Source of the DNA: Sphaerolaimus hirsutus
Taxonomy: Eukaryota; Nematoda; Chromadorea; Monhysterida; Sphaerolaimidae
Assembly: GCA_964036195.1 (NCBI GenBank)
Contig: OZ038457.1
Location: 7,529,147 to 7,593,146, forward strand
Length of the DNA stretch: 64,000 nucleotides
Reading direction: 5' to 3'
Both the position numbers and the translations under genes were made by a program. This document shows, in pieces, positions 55,697 to 64,000 of this stretch (position 1 is the first letter of the stretch; the number at the start of each line of letters is the position of its first letter). Below the pieces are notes generated by a model. That model saw only the letters and a list, made by a program, of their open reading frames with translations. It had not been told where the DNA came from and searched no databases.

Positions 55697-58658
55697 GAAC
55701 ATTTTGACTCGCAGCCGCGTGCGGTAGATCCCTCGGAGTGTGAGAGCATGATGAAATACCATAAGTGCAACGACGGCGCGCTTCAGCCAGTGGACGAGCT
55801 GAGCAACGCATGGGACACTCAATACCCGACAAACGTAAGTTATTCGGGGCACGGGCTGTATTGTTGCAGCTGGCTAATTACCAAGACCCCGCAGTGTGGG
55901 TTATTTAAGGGAGATGTACGCATGCGCTACGGCGCCAAGGTCATGCAAAGTACGCTAGGAGAAGTGTCAAAGTGTAATTACGAGGAGGGCACCTGTACCC
56001 TGCCCGACGGTAGCCAATTAGTCTGGAAACCAAATCCAAAGGCTGAATGCCCCTATGAGAAATGGCAAGAAATAGCTGGGCTAATTAGACAAGATATTTG
56101 GCTCGCGCGTGATCACACTTTGGCATTGTCATTTCGAGCAAAAGAAGAAATCATTTCATGTGGTAAAAAATTATGGAAATCAGACCAGGATATTGTTGTA
56201 GCACCGTTCGAAATCCCCCCAATTAGATATGTGCGGGAAAAGCGTCGCACAGCACGCCCCGGGTTTGGCGTAGTGGACACCGGTCACTTGGCCGCAGCGA
56301 TGCAAGCGGTGTACGAGACATCTGAGCAAACTATGCGTGCACAGGCCGTGTCTACTTGTAGGCATGTGCAACACTTTCAGGAACTTCTCCGCTTAGCCAT
56401 GACCGAGCACCCGACGACCACAGCGCGCTGGTACATGCGCGACAATGAGATATTGGCCAAGGCGGCGCCAGACGGATTTTTAGTGCATAAGTGCTTTGCG
56501 GTAAAGACTTATCAGTTGGGCACCGAAACAGGTAAAGGCGCGTGCCACGCTACGGTCCCAATACGAATGAAATTGCATGGACAGAATGTGACCTTGCATT
56601 TGGATACAATTACAAATGCCCTTCTGTTCCAACCGGTTATGGGAACGTGCACAAATCGCCACAACCGTGTGTTGAAATTGCGTGGGCAGTGGTATAAGTA
56701 CTTACCTGAGAAAGGCGCCCTGGAACATATCCCCGTTTACAACACCCACAGTTTCTCTCACAGGTGGCAGCTCGAACGACCGACGGACGTACACCATCAG
56801 ATCTTTGCCGCAACGACAATGTACAATTTGTCTGAGCTGCTACCGACCACCACGCTGAACGACGTGTGGCACTCATACGCGATTGTGCGGCGCGTGCATG
56901 GAATGCCGACGCATGCTGTTGATGGCAGTTTACAATCGCATCAATTAATGGCCAGGTCAATGGTAAGCGTGGGATTTTGGGATTTTGACGCTTTGAGGTC
57001 ATGGCTGCAGATATGGATTTACCTGGTGTGCGCCATAGTGACTTGCCAGTATTTATTAGCAGCGTTGTTAGCCGCCGCGCCCCCGGCAGCTACGACGCTA
57101 ATTGAACGTGCGCGCCGACGACTGCAACGGAAGTCAAGGCCGCTAATTACCCGACACAGAGACGCAGGTAAGCGTAGCTTTATGAAAAGTTATGACGGCC
57201 GATTGACCGTGTTGAATCCGACAACAGGTGCGTCCGAGCGCGCATCAGATGACACGGTAACGGTACAGATGTTTCCATCAATTGAATATAATCACCAATT
57301 AGAAATGGCGGAAATTTCCATGAGCCCACCAGTGGATAGAATTAGAATGATTACGCTATCAAAAGATGAACAGGAAAATATAAAGTCTGTCGTTGCGAGG
57401 CGGAACGGGCCTGTGCATGTCTACTACAGTCCTGCAGTGCCCGTGTGCATGGACGGCATCATGTACCACAGATGTTTGCTGGACACTGGCGCCATGCGCT
57501 CGTTATGCAGCAGAGACGTGTTCCAGGAGCATCGACATGGACATGACGCCGTTGAAGAAACTTCTCCCATTTCCCACATGCGATGCGCGGCGGATTCCAA
57601 GCTAATGATAATTGGTCAGTTGGAAATGCCCATTGATATAGGGGGACACACGTTTCGTGTTGTTTTTCAAGCCATCGATGGCCTGGTTGACAATTTAATT
57701 TTGGGCGCGGATGTGCTGCGGCACATGATAATTGATATGCCCGCGCGCCTCTTAAAAATCCCCTCAGTAGGCGTCAGCATTCCATTTGATAACCACAAGC
57801 CGGACGTGCAGATTCGTGCAGTATTTGCATTAGTCACAGCGGCTACCGAAATCAAGGCAAGGCATGAAGCAATGGTACCGGTGCGCCTATCAGCTCCAGT
57901 TAGCTACCGTACATTTACCGTCACTGGGCTGGAATCCGTAAACTTGAAGGATGGGGTAGTTGCCGCATCTGCAGCATATGAAACAAGTGACGAGGTGTTT
58001 CTAATGAGGGTCGCAAACGTGCGTGATCAACCGGTTACCTTGCAGATGGAACAAAAAATCGGCTTGGTTGAGCCCGTCGATTGTGTTCTGAAAGTCAAAG
58101 CCGGCGACCCCCCTGAGGAATGGATACGGCAGTGCCGCGCCAATGAAGCGACAGAGCCGGTTTCTTCAAGCGTCCCAGAAAAGGTAATTGAAGATCAATT
58201 AGGTGAGCCATTGCATGTGAAATGTCCAGATGGACACGAAATGGAATTTTCTGTGCCCCAAACATTGTCGGAAAATGAGCGCAAGGAACTTGCTGCCGTA
58301 CTTTTGAAGCACAAAGGCGCCTTTGCGAGACATAAGTACGACATAGGGTACAGTGAATTAGTCGATTATCGACTGCAATTGACCGATCGAAAACCGATTG
58401 CGTGCCGCATGTATCGGTTGAGCCTGGATGACCAGCAATACTTGGAAAAGCACCTGCGCTGTCTAATTGAACACGACATAATTGAAACAAGCACAAGCCC
58501 ATACTGCGCTCCCACATTAGTCGTTTCTAAACCTGATGGTTCTAAACGCATGGTCATTGATTACAGGCGATTAAATTTGGTTTTGCATGCGCCGCAATTC
58601 CCACTGCCGAGGCTGGATGACACCGTGGATGCACTCAGCAACTGCAAGTTTTTTTAGC

Positions 58659-61370
58659 AGCGCCGATATTAACCAGGCCTTCTATAATATTGCACTGCAT
58701 CCCGACGACAGACACATCACTTCGTTCCGTAATATTTTTGGTCAATTCCAATTAAAGAGATTACCTATGGGATTAAAATGCTCACCAAGTTTGGCACAAA
58801 GGTGTTTTGAGCTTGCAATGGCGGGACTGATTCATCGCAATGTGCTATTGTACATTGACGACCTGCTAATTTACAGTCAGGACTGGAAAACTCATTTAAG
58901 TGACATTGGCCAAATTTTGGATCGATTGATCAAAAACAATTTCAAAATTAGTCCCCGTAAGTGTTTTTTCGCACGCATTACCGCGGTAAAATTTCTGGGC
59001 TTCATGATCGGCCGCGAGGGCATTTGCATTCCCATGGACAAACGCAATATTATCTCGGAATGGCCCCTCCCAAAAACTGTCAAGGAAGTCAAAGGGTTTT
59101 TGGGCGCAGTGGGATTTTTCAGACGCATGATACACAGATGCGCCGAGATAGCAGTGCCGCTATCGAATTTGACACGCACCGGTCCGCGCGAGAACTACGA
59201 TGGAAACGCGCCGGTAGATCTCAACGACAATCCTGAGGCTCTGAGAGCCTTCTTCCAATTAAAAGAAATACTATTACACAGCCCCTGTTTGCAATACCCG
59301 AACCCAAATAAAACGTTCATCGTAATTACAGACGCGTCACAAATTGCGGTCGCTGGAGTGCTGGTGCAGCGAGCCGACGAAAAATCTGGACTGCATGCGT
59401 GCGCGTTCTACAGCCGGAAGTTGACTGAGGTTCAGAGCAGATGGCCCGCCATCACTCTAGAGGCTTACGCAATTTTTGAGAGCGTCCGAAATTGGCATTG
59501 CTACTTGGCGGGACGCCCCTTTGAAGTGTGGACTGATGCCAAAAGTATCCCTTGGGTGAAGAACCCCAATTTGGAGGCTACACCACACGCCGCATTGCAT
59601 AAGTTTGCATTGGCCATTGCCCCGTATCAAATTACATTCAAGCATTTGAAAGGAAAATGCAATGAGCTCGCAGATGCTCTGTCCCGAAGGCGCGATGCGC
59701 CAATAACTTTCGATGAGAAATTAGAACTTGACGAAGCATTTGAGCAATTTGCACTCATTAAAATATCACACAATAAAACTGTCGCGACACAGACCGCAAT
59801 CGACCCGTGGGATACGGTAGCTACTGTTTCCAGACGCGCGCCCATCAAGGAACCAATGAGGACACGCGCGCGTGCGAGGGCGGAGTCTGCGGCGCATGAC
59901 CACATCCCTGGGACAATGGACACGCGACAGCCGGCGAACAATGGGGTGGAGCCAATTACCGGACTCACTACCGTAGGTCCACAAACAATGGCTGGTGGCC
60001 CCGCGGCTACCGAAGTGCGCGTCAACGGTTTTCACACTGATCACGTTTTGCCCCCGTTTGTCCCCATAATTGAATTGAAGCGCTTGCAGATGCAAGAAGC
60101 GTATATAGTGAATTTGATGGAAGTTTGTAAGGATGCACCTGGACAATGTGTGCCACCGTTTTTCATTGATCAATATGGAATCATGCGAAAAAGGGCTGAG
60201 GCTTCAATAGTACCGGGGATCAAGTTGTATGATCCTGTGTGTATTCCAGCCTCACTGTGCCCGCTAGTATTCGAACTAGCACACAATCACCCTACAGCGG
60301 GACATTTGGGAATAATGAAAACTTTCGAAAGACTACAGGAATTCGCGTGGTTCCCAAATATGCGCCCCGAAAGCGCGCATTGGGTCGCCACGTGCCCTTT
60401 GTGTTGTGCGCGAAAAGGACTCAGGCAGTCGATGCAGACTTTGATGGCGTGCCGGAAAATCGCGCGATCTCCCGGCGATGTCATCGCAGTCGACGCCGTT
60501 GGCCCGCTGCCACGCACGCGGCGCGGGCATAAACACGTGTTGGTTTTCGTTGACCAGTGCACGCGATTTGGTATCGCTGTTCCGGTACCCGATATCCGGC
60601 AGGATACTGTAGCATTTGCATTCTTGCTACACATTCTTCCCATATTTAGCGTACCCGGCGCCATTTTGAGCGATAACGCGCCAAGCTTTGTCGAAGGGGC
60701 ATTCAAAAGATTGTTATTGTATTTCAATACCCTTCAGCATCGCTCATTTGCGTATATGCCAAAAGGCAACGGAATGGTGGAGCGCCGAAACGGTGTTCTG
60801 ATGGAAATCGTGTCCCATTACGTGAACCAAACTCATTCCGATTGGGATTACCACTTAGGCGCCGCGGTGCATGCATATAATACGTCGAAACACCCGGCAA
60901 TGGGCACCACGCCGTACGCACTTTTGTTTGGGCGCCCAGCCGCGTCGCTATGGGAAAGAATGTTGACGCCCCCCGCGCCTGGCGCAATGCTACCCGAGTC
61001 GACAGATAAGCACGGTGAACCTACCGAGCTCGCGCAGCGTCTCTCGGCGGCGCGCAATGCGGCGCATACCGCGCTTAGGAATGCTCAATTGAAAGAGCAA
61101 TACTACGCCAATCGCCGCGCCCGCCATTTGAATTTGAAGCCGGGCCAAGCGGTTCGTATTTTTACTCCGCGCTTGACCGATCAGACCGGCCCTTGTAAAA
61201 AATTTGCTGCTTTCTTTTTAGGCCCCTACGAATGCATTCGCTATGCTCATCCGCTTGTAACTATTTATAATGATACTAATGATAAGATTTATGTAGTGCA
61301 TGCGGATCGCTGTAAACCAACGCTTGAAAACATTATCCCCACCTGTACGCAGAATCTCGGCCCTACTTAG
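58659..61370 (+). CDS. Ty3-like RT (remainder), RNase H and integrase
   Basis: Continues the RT in the frame one base from that ending at 58657. RT: SADINQAFYNIALHP, then the active-site YIDD at 58851-58862. RNase H: TFIVITDASQIAVAGVLVQR through AITLEAYAIFE and VWTDAKS. Integrase: HHCC module (HPTAGHLGIMKTFERL...CPLCCARKG), DDE core with Asp near 60490 and 60672 and Glu in GMVERRNG near 60780, and a C-terminal GPY/F-type module (FLGPYECI) typical of Ty3-like elements. Stop TAG at 61368-61370. The open frame starts slightly upstream (58587). Confidence 0.88.
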   Translation, partial: SADINQAFYNIALHPDDRHITSFRNIFGQFQLKRLPMGLKCSPSLAQRCFELAMAGLIHRNVLLYIDDLLIYSQDWKTHLSDIGQILDRLIKNNFKISPRKCFFARITAVKFLGFMIGREGICIPMDKRNIISEWPLPKTVKEVKGFLGAVGFFRRMIHRCAEIAVPLSNLTRTGPRENYDGNAPVDLNDNPEALRAFFQLKEILLHSPCLQYPNPNKTFIVITDASQIAVAGVLVQRADEKSGLHACAFYSRKLTEVQSRWPAITLEAYAIFESVRNWHCYLAGRPFEVWTDAKSIPWVKNPNLEATPHAALHKFALAIAPYQITFKHLKGKCNELADALSRRRDAPITFDEKLELDEAFEQFALIKISHNKTVATQTAIDPWDTVATVSRRAPIKEPMRTRARARAESAAHDHIPGTMDTRQPANNGVEPITGLTTVGPQTMAGGPAATEVRVNGFHTDHVLPPFVPIIELKRLQMQEAYIVNLMEVCKDAPGQCVPPFFIDQYGIMRKRAEASIVPGIKLYDPVCIPASLCPLVFELAHNHPTAGHLGIMKTFERLQEFAWFPNMRPESAHWVATCPLCCARKGLRQSMQTLMACRKIARSPGDVIAVDAVGPLPRTRRGHKHVLVFVDQCTRFGIAVPVPDIRQDTVAFAFLLHILPIFSVPGAILSDNAPSFVEGAFKRLLLYFNTLQHRSFAYMPKGNGMVERRNGVLMEIVSHYVNQTHSDWDYHLGAAVHAYNTSKHPAMGTTPYALLFGRPAASLWERMLTPPAPGAMLPESTDKHGEPTELAQRLSAARNAAHTALRNAQLKEQYYANRRARHLNLKPGQAVRIFTPRLTDQTGPCKKFAAFFLGPYECIRYAHPLVTIYNDTNDKIYVVHADRCKPTLENIIPTCTQNLGPT

Positions 61371-61631
61371 ACTCTCATTGCGGTAAAGCCCTTAAGTGGC
61401 TATCAACGTAGCCACTGAACAAATTAATTAATTGTGTTCCCGTAATTCGATTAATTCCCTCATCACGTAAGTTTGACAAACTTGTGATCCCAAGTGCGTG
61501 TGACTGCGTGTTCGTGTGCGTGTGAGTGCGGTTGTAATTCGCTGGTACACTAGTGGGCTCCGAGAGTCCACTGCAGTGCCGGTGATTGATTGTGATTAAT
61601 TGCACTCTTCCTTAAAACTTAAAAACGTAAC
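61371..61631 (+). other. Spacer between pol and the helicase-type ORF
   Basis: 261 bp, non-coding, with GTGCGTGTGAGTGCG-type simple sequence. It contains no copy of the putative 5' LTR, so the Ty3-like element does not obviously end here. Confidence 0.65.
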
Positions 61632-64000
61632 ATGGCCGGAAGGAGCATGGGCGCCAAACGGCAGCACAATGGCCGGCGCGCCAGCGCCGCGGGCTCGGGC
61701 TTCACGAAAGCCACCACCCAACGTGGCGAACCGGGCGCCACCATACCACCCCCCAAGGTGGATCACCAGTGGGGTGAGAACCAGCGGCCCCCGCCGCCCG
61801 TCTACGCGAAGCGGATGTTCGCCGGCTGGGTGGACCGTGTCTATTGGAGACACGACACTGCAGACCGGGAATACTACCAAGCCCACGTGCGACTTCACGA
61901 CGACGCGCTGGCCGAGTTGGCCGAGAACGACGAATGGAACGGCGCCGACAACGTGTACCCGTTCTTCACCTACTCGACCAACATCGCGCGCGGCGCCCGC
62001 GACCGCCGCACGTCGGTTGTGGTGGCACAGTACGCCAACATCAACGAAAAGTACGGCCCGGAGCTGCACTTGCCGCTCGTCAGACACGGTATGAAGTTCA
62101 CGGCCAGGTATGTGCAGCGTTGCACCGCTAAACCCGACTACTGGGAGTTATTTGACATCAAATTGGACATGAACAAAAGCGCTAGCCCCCTATTGGTGGC
62201 AGTGCCCGTCGTCGTAACCGTACAGGGACGCGCCCCGGCCGACCATGAATACGACGCGCAGCGCGACGAGGTCGGCTACCAGCGCTACTCAACGAACTGG
62301 CGTTCGCTGCGGCTGCGAGTGGCGTTCACGCCCCGTCGCTACAAGGAGCTGCCGGAGTTGGGCGCGGGCGAGCGCAACGATTGCGGCCCGGAGCGCTTGG
62401 CGTTCGCGCACCGCGAATACACCATGCCCGGCAACCCGATCCCGAGTGCAGGTATGTTGGGGATTGCACACGTCGAGTTTCACGACCTGAACAACGACGT
62501 GTTTGACAACGTCTATTACGCACATGCGTATGGCGTTTTCTTGCTCGAAAAATCGGCGCTGGAAGATTTTTACTTCCACGACCCCCACGAGGTGGAATTG
62601 AACCGGGTGCACCCGCCGCACCTGCGCACCAAGTACGTGATGCTGGCCGCAGCATACATGTACCACGAGTCCTTGTTGCGTTTCCGAGCGGCACGCGCCA
62701 CGGCGGTGCGCGCGCTAATTGAGTGGGAAGCGACCGACGCAGGTACCAAGGCGTGCATCACGATCAACAGGCCGGACCTGGCCGACGCCGTCAACGACGA
62801 GCAGGAGCAGATGGACGAGCAGCAGAGACGCGCGAACGCGCAAATCAACGCGCTACCCCAGCTGCTGGTCGGCGCCGGACCGATGTCGGTGCTGACGTTG
62901 ACCAAGGCGATGCCCGACGACGACAGGCCCGACCCGACGCAGCCAAAGTTGCAACTGCGAGTGGCCACCTTAGAGGTAAGTCCGGAGCGGGCTGTAATTG
63001 TGGGCAATTTGGACTTGAAGTTGAGCCAGGCGGCGCTCCCGTCCGAGCTCGAGAACGGCGACTACATGGTGCGCACCACCAATGAGTCGCCCAACTATGT
63101 GCGAACCATGCGTTCTTTGCAAGGCGCTATCGAGCGCCTGAACGAAGGGTGGAGACCGTCCAACATACGCTCGGGCAATGTCCTAAAACTGGGTGACCAG
63201 ATCGCCATTGCCATTGTGTATGATGATCGGTTGTCCGACACGTTCACCCAGTGGTCGCACATCCGCGCCACGGCCGCGCCCCTAGAAGACGAAATCCGTC
63301 AGGGCACGTCCGAAGCGCTGCTGGTGAGTAAGCCCGGCGAGTTCAAGCCGTTGGGCGGCCAGGCGAAAACCCTGGCGGCCGTTTTAGCCGCCTTGAAGCT
63401 GGCGTGGCCGCTGTTGCTCATGTGCGACTCCCCGTTCGGCACTGGCAAGACCACTGTGCAGAACCAGGTGGCGTACATGTGCTCGTTGTATTTCAACCAG
63501 TTTAATGGTCGCCCATTCCCAGACAGTAATTCCACCCTTTCCTCCGACATCACTTCCAACGCCAAATACCACTCCACCATCGTCACGTGCACCGTCAACT
63601 CGGCGACGGACGAGAGCGCTAGGCGCGCTGTGCAAAACATGCAGCGCACCGGCTGCGACGGCGTGCACGATGCCGTGCGCCGCCTGCTGCTGGGCCGCAA
63701 GCAGTGGTCCGAACTGCCCGCCGCACAAGTTAAGGACATGCTGCAAGAGCCCGGGTACGTCGAATATTTGAAATTGAGAGCGGCGTTCGCTGTAAGGGTG
63801 CTGAGCCCCCTGTTGGAAACCCAGGAGGTCTACAGCGACCTCGCTGTAGACGACCTGCCCGCGCTGCACAAAATAGCGCAGGACACCCCTTTCTCGGTCG
63901 CGCGGATCGACGCCCAGTGGATAGAGCTGGTAGACCAGTACTGGGCGGTGAAAACTGAGTACGAGACCGTGCACTCCATCGTCGCAGGTCCCAATCAAAC
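61632..64000 (+). CDS. Large ORF with superfamily 1 helicase-type P-loop, partial
   Basis: ATG at 61632 (good context, AACATGG) opens a frame with no stop for 789 codons to the window end. The first 60 residues are basic/Pro-rich. Residues about 60-590 match nothing I recognise; they include a Gln/Glu-rich helix near 400. Near residues 585-605 comes a Gln-containing segment followed by PLLLMCDSPFGTGKTTVQNQ, a Walker A motif in the setting of UPF1/ZNFX1-type SF1 helicases. Later motifs (DEAQ box) would lie beyond the window. It starts 261 bp after pol, on the same strand, intronless and with similar GC-rich codons, so it is probably part of the same element. A separate intronless host gene is the alternative. 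Confidence 0.72.
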   Translation, partial: MAGRSMGAKRQHNGRRASAAGSGFTKATTQRGEPGATIPPPKVDHQWGENQRPPPPVYAKRMFAGWVDRVYWRHDTADREYYQAHVRLHDDALAELAENDEWNGADNVYPFFTYSTNIARGARDRRTSVVVAQYANINEKYGPELHLPLVRHGMKFTARYVQRCTAKPDYWELFDIKLDMNKSASPLLVAVPVVVTVQGRAPADHEYDAQRDEVGYQRYSTNWRSLRLRVAFTPRRYKELPELGAGERNDCGPERLAFAHREYTMPGNPIPSAGMLGIAHVEFHDLNNDVFDNVYYAHAYGVFLLEKSALEDFYFHDPHEVELNRVHPPHLRTKYVMLAAAYMYHESLLRFRAARATAVRALIEWEATDAGTKACITINRPDLADAVNDEQEQMDEQQRRANAQINALPQLLVGAGPMSVLTLTKAMPDDDRPDPTQPKLQLRVATLEVSPERAVIVGNLDLKLSQAALPSELENGDYMVRTTNESPNYVRTMRSLQGAIERLNEGWRPSNIRSGNVLKLGDQIAIAIVYDDRLSDTFTQWSHIRATAAPLEDEIRQGTSEALLVSKPGEFKPLGGQAKTLAAVLAALKLAWPLLLMCDSPFGTGKTTVQNQVAYMCSLYFNQFNGRPFPDSNSTLSSDITSNAKYHSTIVTCTVNSATDESARRAVQNMQRTGCDGVHDAVRRLLLGRKQWSELPAAQVKDMLQEPGYVEYLKLRAAFAVRVLSPLLETQEVYSDLAVDDLPALHKIAQDTPFSVARIDAQWIELVDQYWAVKTEYETVHSIVAGPNQ

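Larger units (their letters stand above)
42724..58657 (+). pseudogene. Membrane glycoprotein-like region plus protease and first part of RT (Ty3-like), split by an insertion
   Basis: The frame starts 18 bases after the Gag stop, in a different frame. Residues about 25-51 are a strongly hydrophobic signal/anchor, followed by a Cys-rich segment. At 43122 it is interrupted by the BEL/Pao element and resumes at 55697 in the matching frame. The Cys-rich ectodomain-like part runs to about 56990, a second membrane segment lies at about 57000-57090, then a basic tail. Without a stop, an aspartic protease follows (DTG at 57482-57490, ILGAD near 57699), then the start of Ty3-type RT. It stops at 58655-58657 after a run of seven T, where the downstream frame is displaced by one base. 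A glycoprotein-like domain upstream of and fused to protease is unusual; in retroviruses and errantiviruses env follows pol. Called a pseudogene because of the two breaks. Confidence 0.7.

Noticed and set aside
61371-61631. 3' LTR of the Ty3-like element directly after pol
   Set aside because: No stretch here matches the putative 5' LTR (38473-39468) beyond short chance words.

Overview
This is a 64 kb piece of an invertebrate nuclear genome. The evidence is short GC-rich exons, phase-consistent GT-AG introns, orthologues of animal-only genes (dishevelled, calcyphosin-like) and very dense transposons. The small heat-shock protein reads most like arthropod family members, so a crustacean-like arthropod is my best guess. 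That is inference from family memory, not a measurement.

Layout. (1) 1-6739 (+): the 3' part of dishevelled (dsh), 11 exons, from the basic region through PDZ and DEP to the conserved C-terminus. (2) 7848-10120 (-): a four-exon small heat-shock protein gene, convergent with dsh, with a TATA box and two perfect heat-shock elements upstream. (3) 10121-13821: repeats, including a hAT-type element with an 8-bp target duplication. (4) 13822-15773 (-): a five-exon calcyphosin-like EF-hand gene. (5) 15774-22925: repeats. (6) 22926-24403 (-): a three-exon gene for a 92-residue secreted precursor with two Lys-Arg sites, which looks like a neuropeptide or hormone precursor. (7) 24404-38472: a transposon nest in which many copies have exact target-site duplications. 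(8) 38473 to the window end (+): a very large Ty3-like LTR element. Its order is 5' LTR, initiator-Met primer site, Gag, then one reading frame joining a membrane glycoprotein-like region to protease and reverse transcriptase, then RNase H and integrase, then a long ORF with a helicase-type P-loop that runs off the window. (9) A complete BEL/Pao element (43123-55689, -) with apparently identical LTRs is inserted in the glycoprotein-like region of that Ty3-like element.

Two observations stand out. First, one dsh intron (183 bp) and one calcyphosin-like intron (184 bp) are copies of the same short palindromic repeat, and the repeat ends supply both splice sites. This is the signature of introner elements, transposons that create introns. 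Further copies of the same repeat lie in intergenic DNA. Second, the Ty3-like element has an unusual gene order, with the glycoprotein-like region upstream of and in frame with protease-RT, and it may carry its own helicase.

The host genes do not form a pathway. They are ordinary unlinked functions (Wnt signalling, chaperone, calcium binding, secreted peptide) embedded in mobile DNA.
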